Of a stretch of DNA of 6,883 bases, positions 1 through 6,103 are shown in pieces. Position numbers and translations under genes: made by a program. The notes beneath the pieces were generated by a model. The model was not told where the DNA came from. It was given only the letters and a program-made list of their open reading frames with translations, and ran no database searches. The stretch comes from Syntrophobacteria bacterium (GTDB taxonomy: Bacteria; Desulfobacterota; DSWW01), in contig JAQYVQ010000248.1 of NCBI GenBank assembly GCA_030145435.1, forward strand, positions 1 to 6,883, given 5' to 3'. Position 1 is the stretch's first letter, and every line of letters begins with the position of its first letter.

Positions 1-558
1 GGGGATCCAGTACTGGGGGGGCAACTTCTTCCTGAGTTCGAATTCGGTCTCCTCCGGATTCTTGGTTCGAACGTACCCCAGCCGATTCGAGATTCGATGT
101 ACGTGTGTGTCCACGCAGATGCCGGGCTTTCCGTATCCGAGTGTAACGACAAGATTGGCCGTCTTCCTCCCGACCCCTTTCAGTTCCAACAGCGTGTCCA
201 GGTCATCCGGGACCTTGCCCCCGTGGCTCTTCAGGATTGCCCGGCAGGTCTCCTTGAGAACGGTCGCCTTTGTTTTGTAGAAGCCGACGGGATAGATCAG
301 TTCCCGGATCTTCTCTTCCGAGAGACGCAGCATCCTGTCCGGCGTCGGCGCCTTGGCGAGCAGTCGCTCCGCAGCCTTCCGGGTCGTCTCGTCCTTTGTG
401 CGCAGGGAGAGCAGGGTGGAGATCAAGACGCCGTAAGGGTCACGCCTCTTGCGGGAGATCTCGGTCACGATCGGCACGCCGAATCGGCCGACCTCCTCCT
501 CGAGGATCTTCATGACCGGGTGAATCTTCCTTGCCTGCAAGCCTCTGGCTCCTCTCAT
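1..558 (-). CDS. nth: Endonuclease III (DNA glycosylase/AP lyase), C-terminus cut by window edge
   Basis: This is a base-excision-repair enzyme that removes oxidised pyrimidines from DNA and nicks the abasic site. The 186 visible residues match the helix-hairpin-helix glycosylase family. DPYGVLISTLLS near residues 40-51 is the usual N-terminal helix. LKGVGRKTANLVV (126-138) is the HhH motif with the catalytic lysine at K132. VDTHVHR (149-155) carries the catalytic aspartate D150. The C-terminal domain with the four cysteines of the [4Fe-4S] cluster would lie beyond base 1, so its presence cannot be judged. E. coli has SAQATD where this protein has SLRTKD (51-56), which puts Arg at the position of the DNA-intercalating Gln; I take this as subfamily variation. 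The start is uncertain. ATG at 558 lies close to the candidate promoter but has a weak ribosome site. ATG at 513 (residue 16) has AAGGAAG about 12 nt upstream and still leaves a normal N-terminus. Confidence 0.95.
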   Translation of the reverse strand, partial: MRGARGLQARKIHPVMKILEEEVGRFGVPIVTEISRKRRDPYGVLISTLLSLRTKDETTRKAAERLLAKAPTPDRMLRLSEEKIRELIYPVGFYKTKATVLKETCRAILKSHGGKVPDDLDTLLELKGVGRKTANLVVTLGYGKPGICVDTHVHRISNRLGYVRTKNPEETEFELRKKLPPQYWIP

Positions 559-580
559 CGTCGTGCACCCAAAGGTACAC

Positions 581-611
581 AGTATACAGTTCCCCGACCG
601 GGTGTGGTCAA
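581..611 (-). promoter_or_regulatory. Candidate sigma-70 promoter for nth
   Basis: Read on the minus strand there is TTGACC (606-611, five of six to the -35 consensus), a 19-nt spacer, and TATACT (581-586, five of six to the -10 consensus). The -35 box overlaps the nagZ stop codon. Transcription would begin near 574, about 16 nt before the ATG at 558 or about 61 nt before the ATG at 513. The spacer is longer than the ideal 17, so this is a plausible site rather than a strong one. Confidence 0.4.
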
Positions 612-1759
612 GTCGCTGTTGTTGCGGTGGTTGTGCGGAAGGTACCGACGTGTTCGGCGATGCGCTGATGTTCGGCACAACCGATGCGCCGGAAGAGAAC
701 GCTACGTGCGGACGTATCCGGAAGGCGATAGCGCAGTCGCTTCTTGAACCGTTCGATCCTGCTCAAAGAACGGCTCACCCTGCCATAGGATGTCTCGCCC
801 CTTTTCAACGACCGGTACAGCGTCTCGATGCAGACCGGCAAAAGGGAAGGGGTATGGCAGAACATCAGGAGATCGGCTCCGGCCCGGAAGGCGAGAAGCG
901 CGGCTTCGTCGGGCCCGTAGGTCTCCGTGATGGCCCCCATTTCCAGGTCGTCCGTTACGATGAGCCCGTCGAATCCGATCTGCCCCCGCAGGGCCCCCCG
1001 GAGGATCCTGCGGCTGAGTGTGGCCGGCCTTTTGGGGTCGAGCTCGGGGTAGCGCACGTGCGCGGTCATGACGAGCTCGAGCGGTCTCCGGGCATCGCGT
1101 GCGAGTATGCGATACGGCGCCATCTCGACCGACGAAAGCCTCTTTCGGTCCATGGACACGGTGGGAAGCGTTTCGTGTGAGTCGAGGTCTGTGTCCCCAT
1201 GTCCCGGGAAGTGCTTCCCGCAACCTGCGATGCCGTGGGCCCGAAAGCTCAGCAGAACGGACCGGGCCAGGGCCGCTACGGCCACGGGATCCGAACCGAA
1301 CGATCGGTCCCCGATGACCGGGTTTTTCGGGTTGGTGTGAAGGTCCAGGACCGGGGCGAAATTGCAGTGGATACCCACGGCCGCGAGTTCCTCTGCGATC
1401 ACCTTGGCAGCCGAATGGGCGAGGGAGTCTGCTTCCGCGTTACCGAGTGCCTGGGCTTCAGGGAAGAATGTGAAAGCGGGCGGCAGCCTCCAAACCCGGC
1501 CCCCCTCCTGATCGATGCAGACCAGCATGGGCAGGGGTGTGCCGGGTTCCCGGAGTTCTCGCGTGAGCCGGTGAATCTGGTCAGGGTCTTCCAGGTTTCG
1601 CTTGAAAAGGATCACGCCGCCGGGCGGGTAATGGCGGAAGAGATCTCGGAGGTCTCGGCTCAACTCCGTCCCGTCGAAACCAACGATGAAGAGCTGTCCA
1701 AGGGCCGTCTTTAGATCTTCGACGTTCTTTGCCAAGGGTTGATTTCCTTTACTCATCAT
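608..1759 (-). CDS. nagZ: Beta-N-acetylhexosaminidase, NagZ type (glycoside hydrolase family 3)
   Basis: This is a cytoplasmic enzyme that removes N-acetylglucosamine from anhydro-muropeptides during cell-wall recycling. The 383-residue protein is a single GH3 TIM barrel with no signal peptide. The NagZ signature is clear: CIDQEGGRVWRL (81-92), KHFPGHGDT (182-190), then D193-S194-H195, the Asp-His pair used as acid/base in this family, and IVTDDLEMGA (267-276) with the nucleophile D270. FDGTELSRDL (28-37) and GGVILFKRN (47-55) are also typical barrel segments. The family is usually about 340 residues. Here about 40 extra residues follow RLRYRL (341-346), basic at first and ending in a Thr/Ala run; no known domain is apparent in them. 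The start is uncertain: ATG 1759 overlaps the preceding stop by 11 nt, ATG 1756 is next, and a TTG at residue 9 has AAAGGA upstream. GAAGGGG lies just before the first ATG. The overlap suggests translational coupling to the small gene upstream. Confidence 0.93.
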   Translation of the reverse strand: MMSKGNQPLAKNVEDLKTALGQLFIVGFDGTELSRDLRDLFRHYPPGGVILFKRNLEDPDQIHRLTRELREPGTPLPMLVCIDQEGGRVWRLPPAFTFFPEAQALGNAEADSLAHSAAKVIAEELAAVGIHCNFAPVLDLHTNPKNPVIGDRSFGSDPVAVAALARSVLLSFRAHGIAGCGKHFPGHGDTDLDSHETLPTVSMDRKRLSSVEMAPYRILARDARRPLELVMTAHVRYPELDPKRPATLSRRILRGALRGQIGFDGLIVTDDLEMGAITETYGPDEAALLAFRAGADLLMFCHTPSLLPVCIETLYRSLKRGETSYGRVSRSLSRIERFKKRLRYRLPDTSARSVLFRRIGCAEHQRIAEHVGTFRTTTATTAT

Positions 1760-1931
1760 CCCCTTCTTCGGTCTTCACGAACAGGATGAACGCCATCGAA
1801 GGCCTGCGGGCACTCTCCTTCACAACAAACTGCATTCCGTCGTACCTCCAGCCTTCGGCGGTCCAGTGGTTCAGGATCTCTTCCAGGCTGTCCTCTGTGA
1901 CTTCCGATGTCTCGACTACCTTATACTTCAT
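1749..1931 (-). CDS. Small DUF4177-like protein
   Basis: A 60-residue protein of unknown function. It starts MKYKVVE, has an acidic helix-like stretch with EEILNHWTAEGWRYDGM (residues 16-32), a FVVKESARRPSMAFILF segment (34-50), and an acidic tail. The pattern of a short strand, a helix ending in EGW, and a closing strand with a hydrophobic FILF is that of the DUF4177 family. I recognise this by resemblance and cannot confirm it here. There are no membrane segments, cysteines or catalytic-looking motifs. The ATG at 1931 is preferred because GGAGGG (1940-1945) sits 8 nt upstream. The in-frame GTG at 1938-1940 would overlap that ribosome site. Its stop overlaps the nagZ start, so the two are probably co-translated. 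Confidence 0.8.
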   Translation of the reverse strand: MKYKVVETSEVTEDSLEEILNHWTAEGWRYDGMQFVVKESARRPSMAFILFVKTEEGDDE

Positions 1932-1939
1932 GAGAGGCA

Positions 1940-1945
1940 CCCTCC
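1940..1945 (-). promoter_or_regulatory. Ribosome binding site that fixes the small DUF4177-like gene start
   Basis: GGAGGG on the minus strand lies 8 nt before ATG 1931, ideal spacing. It overlaps the alternative GTG (1938-1940), which argues against the longer 63-residue reading. Confidence 0.7.
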
Positions 1946-1954
1946 GAAAAACTT

Positions 1955-1989
1955 AAGGATAAAGGTCAAAGGGTAAAGGTCAAAGGGGC
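1955..1989 (+). repeat. Heptanucleotide tandem array, plus-strand arm (5 units)
   Basis: Five consecutive 7-nt units are readable on the plus strand: AAGGATA, AAGGTCA, AAGGGTA, AAGGTCA, AAGGGGC. AAGG is invariant and the last three bases vary. The 14-mer at 1960-1973 is repeated exactly at 1974-1987. The array lies in the short gap between hemB and the small DUF4177-like gene and faces a second array of the same type in opposite orientation. Confidence 0.85.
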
Positions 1990-2005
1990 GTGCGGGCTGT
2001 CCCTC

Positions 2006-2047
2006 TTACCTTTTTCCTTTCGCCTTTTACCTTTCACCTTTTACCTT
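2006..2047 (-). repeat. Heptanucleotide tandem array, minus-strand arm (6 units), overlapping the hemB 3' end
   Basis: Six consecutive 7-nt units read on the minus strand from 2047 downward: AAGGTAA, AAGGTGA, AAGGTAA, AAGGCGA, AAGGAAA, AAGGTAA. A degenerate seventh, GAGGGAC, follows. The period of 7 is unbroken. The first three units encode hemB residues 323-328 and its TAA stop. With the opposing array at 1955-1989 and a 16-nt gap between them, the transcript can form a stem of about 35 nt per arm. In it the AAGG/CCTT blocks pair and roughly two of every seven positions mismatch. No U-tract follows, so this is not a classical intrinsic terminator. Confidence 0.85.
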
Positions 2048-3013
2048 CAGTTTGCCTGCCATTTGCTTTGCGAAGTAAGTAATAATCAGATCCGCTCCGG
2101 CCCGCTTTATGCTCGTAAGGATCTCCGGCACGATCCGGTCTTCGTCGATCCACCCACGGGCTGCCGCGGCCTTGACCATGGCGTACTCGCCGCTCACGTT
2201 GTAGGCGGCCAAGGGATGCCGGAATCTCTCCCTTGCCTCCCGGAGCACGTCCAGGTAGGCCAGTGCAGGCTTGACCATCACGATGTCGGCCCCCTCTTCG
2301 ATGTCCAACGCAATCTCACGCATCGCCTCCCGGCGGTTGGCAGGGTCCATCTGGTAAGAGCGGCGATCCCCAAAGGCGGGCGTGCTCTCCGCCGCCTCAC
2401 GGAACGGGCCGTAAAAGGCAGAGGCGAATTTTGCCGCGTAGCTCATGATCGGCACGTCGGAAAATCCCCCTTCGTCCAACGCGCTCCGTATGGCGCGCAC
2501 CCTTCCGTCCATCATGTCAGAGGGCGCAACCATGTCGGCGCCGGCTTCCGTATGGGATACGGCCATCCGGGCCAGAAGATCCAGGGTGGCGTCGTTCGCC
2601 ACCTCCTCGCCGTCCAGCACGCCGCAGTGCCCGTGGGACGTGTACTCGCAGAGGCAGACGTCGGTGATGACGACCATCTCCGGCGCCTCTTGCTTGATCG
2701 TCCGGATGGCCCGCTGCACGACACCGTTCTCGTCGAATGCGGCTGAACCCGTGGGGTCCTTTTCGTCGGGGATCCCGAAGAGAATGACCGAACCGAGGCC
2801 CAGCGAGGCGATCTCGGCGATCTCTGCCTGGAGGCGGTCCGGAGAGAAACGGGAGATGCCCGGCATGGAAGAGATCTCCTCGGCGATGCCTTTCCCTTCC
2901 TGGACGAAAAGGGGGTAGATGAGCGAAGACGGGTGAAGACGGGTTTCCTGTACCATGCTGCGAAGAGCGCCGGTTTTTCGCAGCCTTCGCATGCGTTCTG
3001 TAGGATAGGGCAT
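2027..3013 (-). CDS. hemB: Delta-aminolevulinic acid dehydratase (porphobilinogen synthase)
   Basis: HemB condenses two 5-aminolevulinates to porphobilinogen in the cytoplasm. The protein is 328 residues, the usual bacterial length. The zinc-type active site is present: C120 and C122 in DVCLCEYTSHGHC, and C130. The two Schiff-base lysines are K195 in SYAAKFASAFYGPFR and K248 in MVKPALAYLD. RRLRKTGALRSMVQET (9-24) and LIYPLFVQEG (31-40) are the conserved N-terminal arm. I chose ATG 3013 because GGAGG (3019-3023) lies 5 nt upstream and because this numbering places the cysteines as in E. coli. An in-frame ATG at 3070 would add 19 charged residues, overlap the hemD end by 20 nt, and has only a GAGG close to it; it remains possible. 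The last six residues (KVKGER) come from the heptad repeat that runs into the gene, just beyond the normal end of the fold. Confidence 0.97.
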   Translation of the reverse strand: MPYPTERMRRLRKTGALRSMVQETRLHPSSLIYPLFVQEGKGIAEEISSMPGISRFSPDRLQAEIAEIASLGLGSVILFGIPDEKDPTGSAAFDENGVVQRAIRTIKQEAPEMVVITDVCLCEYTSHGHCGVLDGEEVANDATLDLLARMAVSHTEAGADMVAPSDMMDGRVRAIRSALDEGGFSDVPIMSYAAKFASAFYGPFREAAESTPAFGDRRSYQMDPANRREAMREIALDIEEGADIVMVKPALAYLDVLREARERFRHPLAAYNVSGEYAMVKAAAARGWIDEDRIVPEILTSIKRAGADLIITYFAKQMAGKLKVKGER

Positions 3014-3018
3014 GGGAA

Positions 3019-3023
3019 CCTCC
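3019..3023 (-). promoter_or_regulatory. Ribosome binding site that supports the shorter hemB start
   Basis: GGAGG on the minus strand, 5 nt before ATG 3013. It lies inside the possible longer hemB reading from 3070, and is a better match than the GAGG before that upstream ATG. Confidence 0.65.
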
Positions 3024-3050
3024 GGCTTGTCTTCTCTTGTGAAATGTTTC

Positions 3051-3842
3051 TCAGCCTTTGCCTTCGACATGATCCTCGATCGCCTTCACGAGGCCGGGGA
3101 TCGTAGAGGAGCGAGCCGTCAGGATCTGCAGAAACCCCTCGGTGCGTGCTGTCGCGGCCGTGATCTCCCCGATGCAGGCGGCTGTGATCTTCTGCCATGC
3201 CTCCTTCGTCGGGCCGGAGCCTGCCAGAGCGGTGAAGGCGCTGACCGTGGAGCTGCTCGTGAAGGCGAGATAATCCAGCTTCTCTTTGCCCAGGATCTCT
3301 CGAAGCAGTCCCGCGTTCTCGTCCGCCCTGCGCGTTTCGTACACCACCGCGAGATCGACCCGCGCCCCCCTTTCCTCCAGGAACCTGGGGAGCCACTCCC
3401 GGGCCTTCCGCGCCCTGGGGAAAAGGAAGCGCTTTCCCTGAACCGTTTCTTGTTCCAGCAGGGATGCGAGTCCCTCCGCCTGGTATTGATCCGGCAGGCG
3501 CTCCACGGAGACGCCCCATGAGGCAAGCGCTTCGGCCGTCGCGGGACCCACGGTATACGTTGTGATCCCCCGGGCATTCTCCAGGGGGATCCCTTGTTCT
3601 TCCATCCGCCTGAACGTGAACTCAACGGCGTTCACACTCGTAAACAGGAGGCCGTCATACTCGCAAAGGCGCTCCAGGCAACGGTCCACAGCGGCCCAGT
3701 CGGAAGGCGGCGAAAAGCCGATCAACGGGCAGACCACGGTGGTTGCCCCCCGTTCGTCGAGGGACCGGGACAGCGCCCCTGCCTGGGAAACTTCCCGTGT
3801 GACCAGAATGGTCTTGCCCGTGAGCGGCTTGTCTGCCGGCAC
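3051..3842 (-). CDS. hemD: Uroporphyrinogen-III synthase
   Basis: HemD cyclises hydroxymethylbilane with inversion of ring D to give uroporphyrinogen III. The family is poorly conserved in sequence, but the two-lobed layout is visible in the 263 residues. KTILVTRE (10-17) opens the first lobe. LLFTSVNAVEF (65-75), TYTVGPATAEAL (95-106), FTSSSTVSAF (194-203) and ACIGEITAATA (222-232) are the usual FTS-N/S and VG/IG-TA motifs. The position directly between hemC and hemB makes the assignment firm. It is a stand-alone HemD, not fused to the CobA methyltransferase as in some anaerobes. The start is GTG at 3842, only 3 nt after the hemC stop. GGAG (3849-3852), lying just before and outside the hemC stop codon, gives a 6-nt spacing, so translation is probably coupled. 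Confidence 0.93.
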   Translation of the reverse strand: MPADKPLTGKTILVTREVSQAGALSRSLDERGATTVVCPLIGFSPPSDWAAVDRCLERLCEYDGLLFTSVNAVEFTFRRMEEQGIPLENARGITTYTVGPATAEALASWGVSVERLPDQYQAEGLASLLEQETVQGKRFLFPRARKAREWLPRFLEERGARVDLAVVYETRRADENAGLLREILGKEKLDYLAFTSSSTVSAFTALAGSGPTKEAWQKITAACIGEITAATARTEGFLQILTARSSTIPGLVKAIEDHVEGKG

Positions 3843-3845
3843 GAT

Positions 3846-4784
3846 CTACTCCAACTCGGTTCGCGCGATCTCGTCCAGGATTTCCTGGCCGCCGGCCCGT
3901 CGGATCTCTTCGGCCAGGTCCCTGCCGAGCGATGCCGCGTCTTCGGGCGCCCCCTGACAACGTCTCCGAATACACACCGACCCGTCCAGGCTCGCGACCA
4001 GCCCGTCGAGGCTCAAGGACTCGCCCGACAGCACTCCATGACAGGCCACGGGCACGTGGCAGCCACCTTCCATGGTTCCCAGGAAGGCCCTCTCCCCGGT
4101 GACCGTCGTGGCGGTTGCCGGGTCGTGGATGGGTCGAAGCATCTCAAACAGGGCCTCGTCATCCTCTCGAATCTCGATCGCCAGGGCCCCCTGGCCGATG
4201 GCCGGAAGGCAAATCTCGGGCTCCAGCACCTGGCTGACCCTGTCGGTCAGCTCCAACCGGTTCAGCCCTGCCAGGGCCAGGACGATTGCATCGAAGCGGC
4301 CTTCCTCGAGCTTCCGGAGCCTCGTTTCCACATTGCCCCTGGCCGGGGCGGTCACCAGGTCGTTCCGGTAGAAGCGAAGCTGGGAGGCCCGCCTCAGGCT
4401 GCTCGTGCCGATGCATGCCCCGGGCGGCAGGTCGGGCAGACGCAGATCCGGCTCTCTGCAGATGAGCGCGTCCCTCGGGTCCTCACGGGCAGGGATGGCG
4501 CCCAGGGTAAGGCCGGGCGGGAGGTCGGAAGGAAGGTCCTTCATGCTGTGTACCGCCAAGTCGACCTCCTTCCGGAGCAGGGCGTCCTCTATCGCCTTGA
4601 CGAAGAGGCCCTTTCCGCCAAAACGGGCCAGCGAGACCTCCTGGATCTTGTCCCCCTCTGTCACGATGCGCTTCAAGGTGCACCGCAGCCCGGGATGATG
4701 CCTCTCGAGCAGGGCCTTGATGTGCTCTGCCTGCCACAAGGCGAGAGGGCTGCGGCGCGTTCCGATACGCAATGTCTTTCCCAT
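3846..4784 (-). CDS. hemC: Porphobilinogen deaminase (hydroxymethylbilane synthase)
   Basis: HemC links four porphobilinogens into linear hydroxymethylbilane on a covalently bound dipyrromethane primer. The 312-residue protein begins LRIGTRRSPLALWQA (5-19), the family N-terminus. The catalytic aspartate is D83 in HSMKDLP. The substrate- and cofactor-binding arginines are in GTSSLRRASQL (126-136) and APARGNVETRL (146-156). The cofactor-anchoring cysteine is C242 in EGGCHVPVA, the same number as in E. coli. LPAIGQGALAIE (193-204) is also conserved. Length and motifs are complete. The ATG at 4784 lies 3 nt after the hemA stop, with AAGGGG in the hemA tail serving as ribosome site, which implies coupling to hemA. 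Confidence 0.98.
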   Translation of the reverse strand: MGKTLRIGTRRSPLALWQAEHIKALLERHHPGLRCTLKRIVTEGDKIQEVSLARFGGKGLFVKAIEDALLRKEVDLAVHSMKDLPSDLPPGLTLGAIPAREDPRDALICREPDLRLPDLPPGACIGTSSLRRASQLRFYRNDLVTAPARGNVETRLRKLEEGRFDAIVLALAGLNRLELTDRVSQVLEPEICLPAIGQGALAIEIREDDEALFEMLRPIHDPATATTVTGERAFLGTMEGGCHVPVACHGVLSGESLSLDGLVASLDGSVCIRRRCQGAPEDAASLGRDLAEEIRRAGGQEILDEIARTELE

Positions 4785-4787
4785 ACC

Positions 4788-6068
4788 CTACCCCTTCTTC
4801 GGCTCGAGGGAGAAGAGCTTTCTCACGGCCTCCACCAGCCCCGGCGTATCCCCCTTCTCCTCCGCCTTTTTCAACGTAGAGACGGGATCGTGCAGGATCT
4901 TGTTCACGATGGCCTGACTCATGGCTTCGATCGCCTTCTTGTCCTTTTCCGAAACAGTGGTTTGGAGGATCGAAAGGGCCTTTTCCAGCTCACCGACCCG
5001 GATCTGTTCCGCCCTCTCCCGCAAGGAGACGATGGTCGGAACGAGATCCAGGCCGCTGATCCAGGCGAGGAATGCCCGCACCTCATCCTGAACGATCGAC
5101 TCGGCCCGCTTGAGCTCCTTCTTCCGCTCTTCCTTGTTCGCCTGCAGCACGGTCTGGAGATCATCGATATCATAGAGATAGACGTTATCGATCGTGTTGA
5201 CCTCCGGGTCGATGTTACGGGGCACGGCGATGTCGATGATGAAGATAGGCTTGTTTCTTCTCGTCCGCATCGCCTCCCGGATCTGATCGACTCGCAGGAT
5301 GTAGTCGGGCGCGGCCGTGGAGCAGAGCAAAATATCGATCTCCGCGAGGGAGGCGGCGATCGAATCCAGCGGGATCGCCTCTCCCTGGAAGGAGGCGGCC
5401 AGCCGCTTCGCATTCTCCAGGGTCCGGCTGGCAACGAGGATGCGCGCGATCCCGTTGGTCACCAGATGGCGCGCGGCGAGTTCCGCCATCTCCCCTGCGC
5501 CGGCGAGAAGGGCCTGCCGATCGCTCAAGTCGCCGAATATCTTCTTGGCCAGTTCGACGGCCACATAGCTCACCGAGACGGCGCGAGCCGCCAGCTCGGT
5601 CTCTGTCCGCACACGTTTCGAGACGTGGAAGCACTTGTGGAAGAGCCGGTTCAGGATCGTACCCACCGCCTTCTGGTGTGCGGCCTGCCTGTAGGCTTCC
5701 TTGACCTGTCCCGTGATCTGCGGTTCCCCGATCACCATCGAGTCCATTCCCGAGGTGACGCGAAACAGGTGGGCAATCGCCTGGTGATACCCGTACTGGT
5801 AGTGAAATCGGCCCCAGTCATCTTCCTCGAGGCCGAACCGATCTGTGAAGTATTGACGGATGATCGGGTCGACCTGGCCGGCCTCCTGTTCCGTGACCAG
5901 ATAGAGTTCGACGCGGTTGCAGGTCGAGAGAACCAGCGCTTCCTGGACACCGGGTTGCCCTTTCAACCACTGCAGGGTCTCCTGCAGGGAGTCGCCCGTG
6001 AGAGCGAGCCTTTCCCTGACCGCGACCGGCGCAGTCTCGTGGTTCAACCCGATGCAGAGAATCTCCAT
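4788..6068 (-). CDS. hemA: Glutamyl-tRNA reductase
   Basis: HemA reduces glutamyl-tRNA(Glu) with NADPH to glutamate-1-semialdehyde, the first step of the C5 route. The 426 residues contain GLNHETAPVAVRERL (7-21) and LSTCNRVELY (47-56) with the nucleophilic cysteine at C50, as in E. coli. H100 matches the conserved active-site histidine. GMDSMVIGEPQITGQVKEAY (107-126) follows. The NADPH-binding GAGEMAELAARHL starts at residue 190. FIIDIAVPRNIDP marks the end of the Rossmann domain, and the C-terminal helical dimerisation domain is complete. ATG 6068 is chosen because it gives the family's standard N-terminus (MEILCIGLNH) and places C50 correctly. GGAAG (6073-6077) is a modest ribosome site 4 nt away. 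The frame stays open upstream to 6812, but that stretch is an out-of-frame reading of the preceding membrane-protein gene. hemL, needed for the next step, is not in the window. Confidence 0.98.
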   Translation of the reverse strand: MEILCIGLNHETAPVAVRERLALTGDSLQETLQWLKGQPGVQEALVLSTCNRVELYLVTEQEAGQVDPIIRQYFTDRFGLEEDDWGRFHYQYGYHQAIAHLFRVTSGMDSMVIGEPQITGQVKEAYRQAAHQKAVGTILNRLFHKCFHVSKRVRTETELAARAVSVSYVAVELAKKIFGDLSDRQALLAGAGEMAELAARHLVTNGIARILVASRTLENAKRLAASFQGEAIPLDSIAASLAEIDILLCSTAAPDYILRVDQIREAMRTRRNKPIFIIDIAVPRNIDPEVNTIDNVYLYDIDDLQTVLQANKEERKKELKRAESIVQDEVRAFLAWISGLDLVPTIVSLRERAEQIRVGELEKALSILQTTVSEKDKKAIEAMSQAIVNKILHDPVSTLKKAEEKGDTPGLVEAVRKLFSLEPKKG

Positions 6069-6103
6069 GATTCTTCCAAGTCTCTCGACGATATTGAAGG
6101 CGG

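Noticed and set aside
97..1180. Overlapping plus-strand frames opposite nth and nagZ
   Set aside because: The minus-strand genes explain these bases with full catalytic motifs, and the plus-strand translations have no recognisable domain.
1962..1987. TTGACC hexamers on the minus strand resembling -35 boxes ahead of the small DUF4177-like gene
   Set aside because: They arise from the heptad repeat, and no good -10 hexamer lies 16-18 nt downstream of either copy.
2512..3519. A 335-codon minus-strand frame overlapping hemD and hemB
   Set aside because: It is out of frame with both genes, whose motifs are intact, and its composition is Arg/Ser-biased as in shadow frames.
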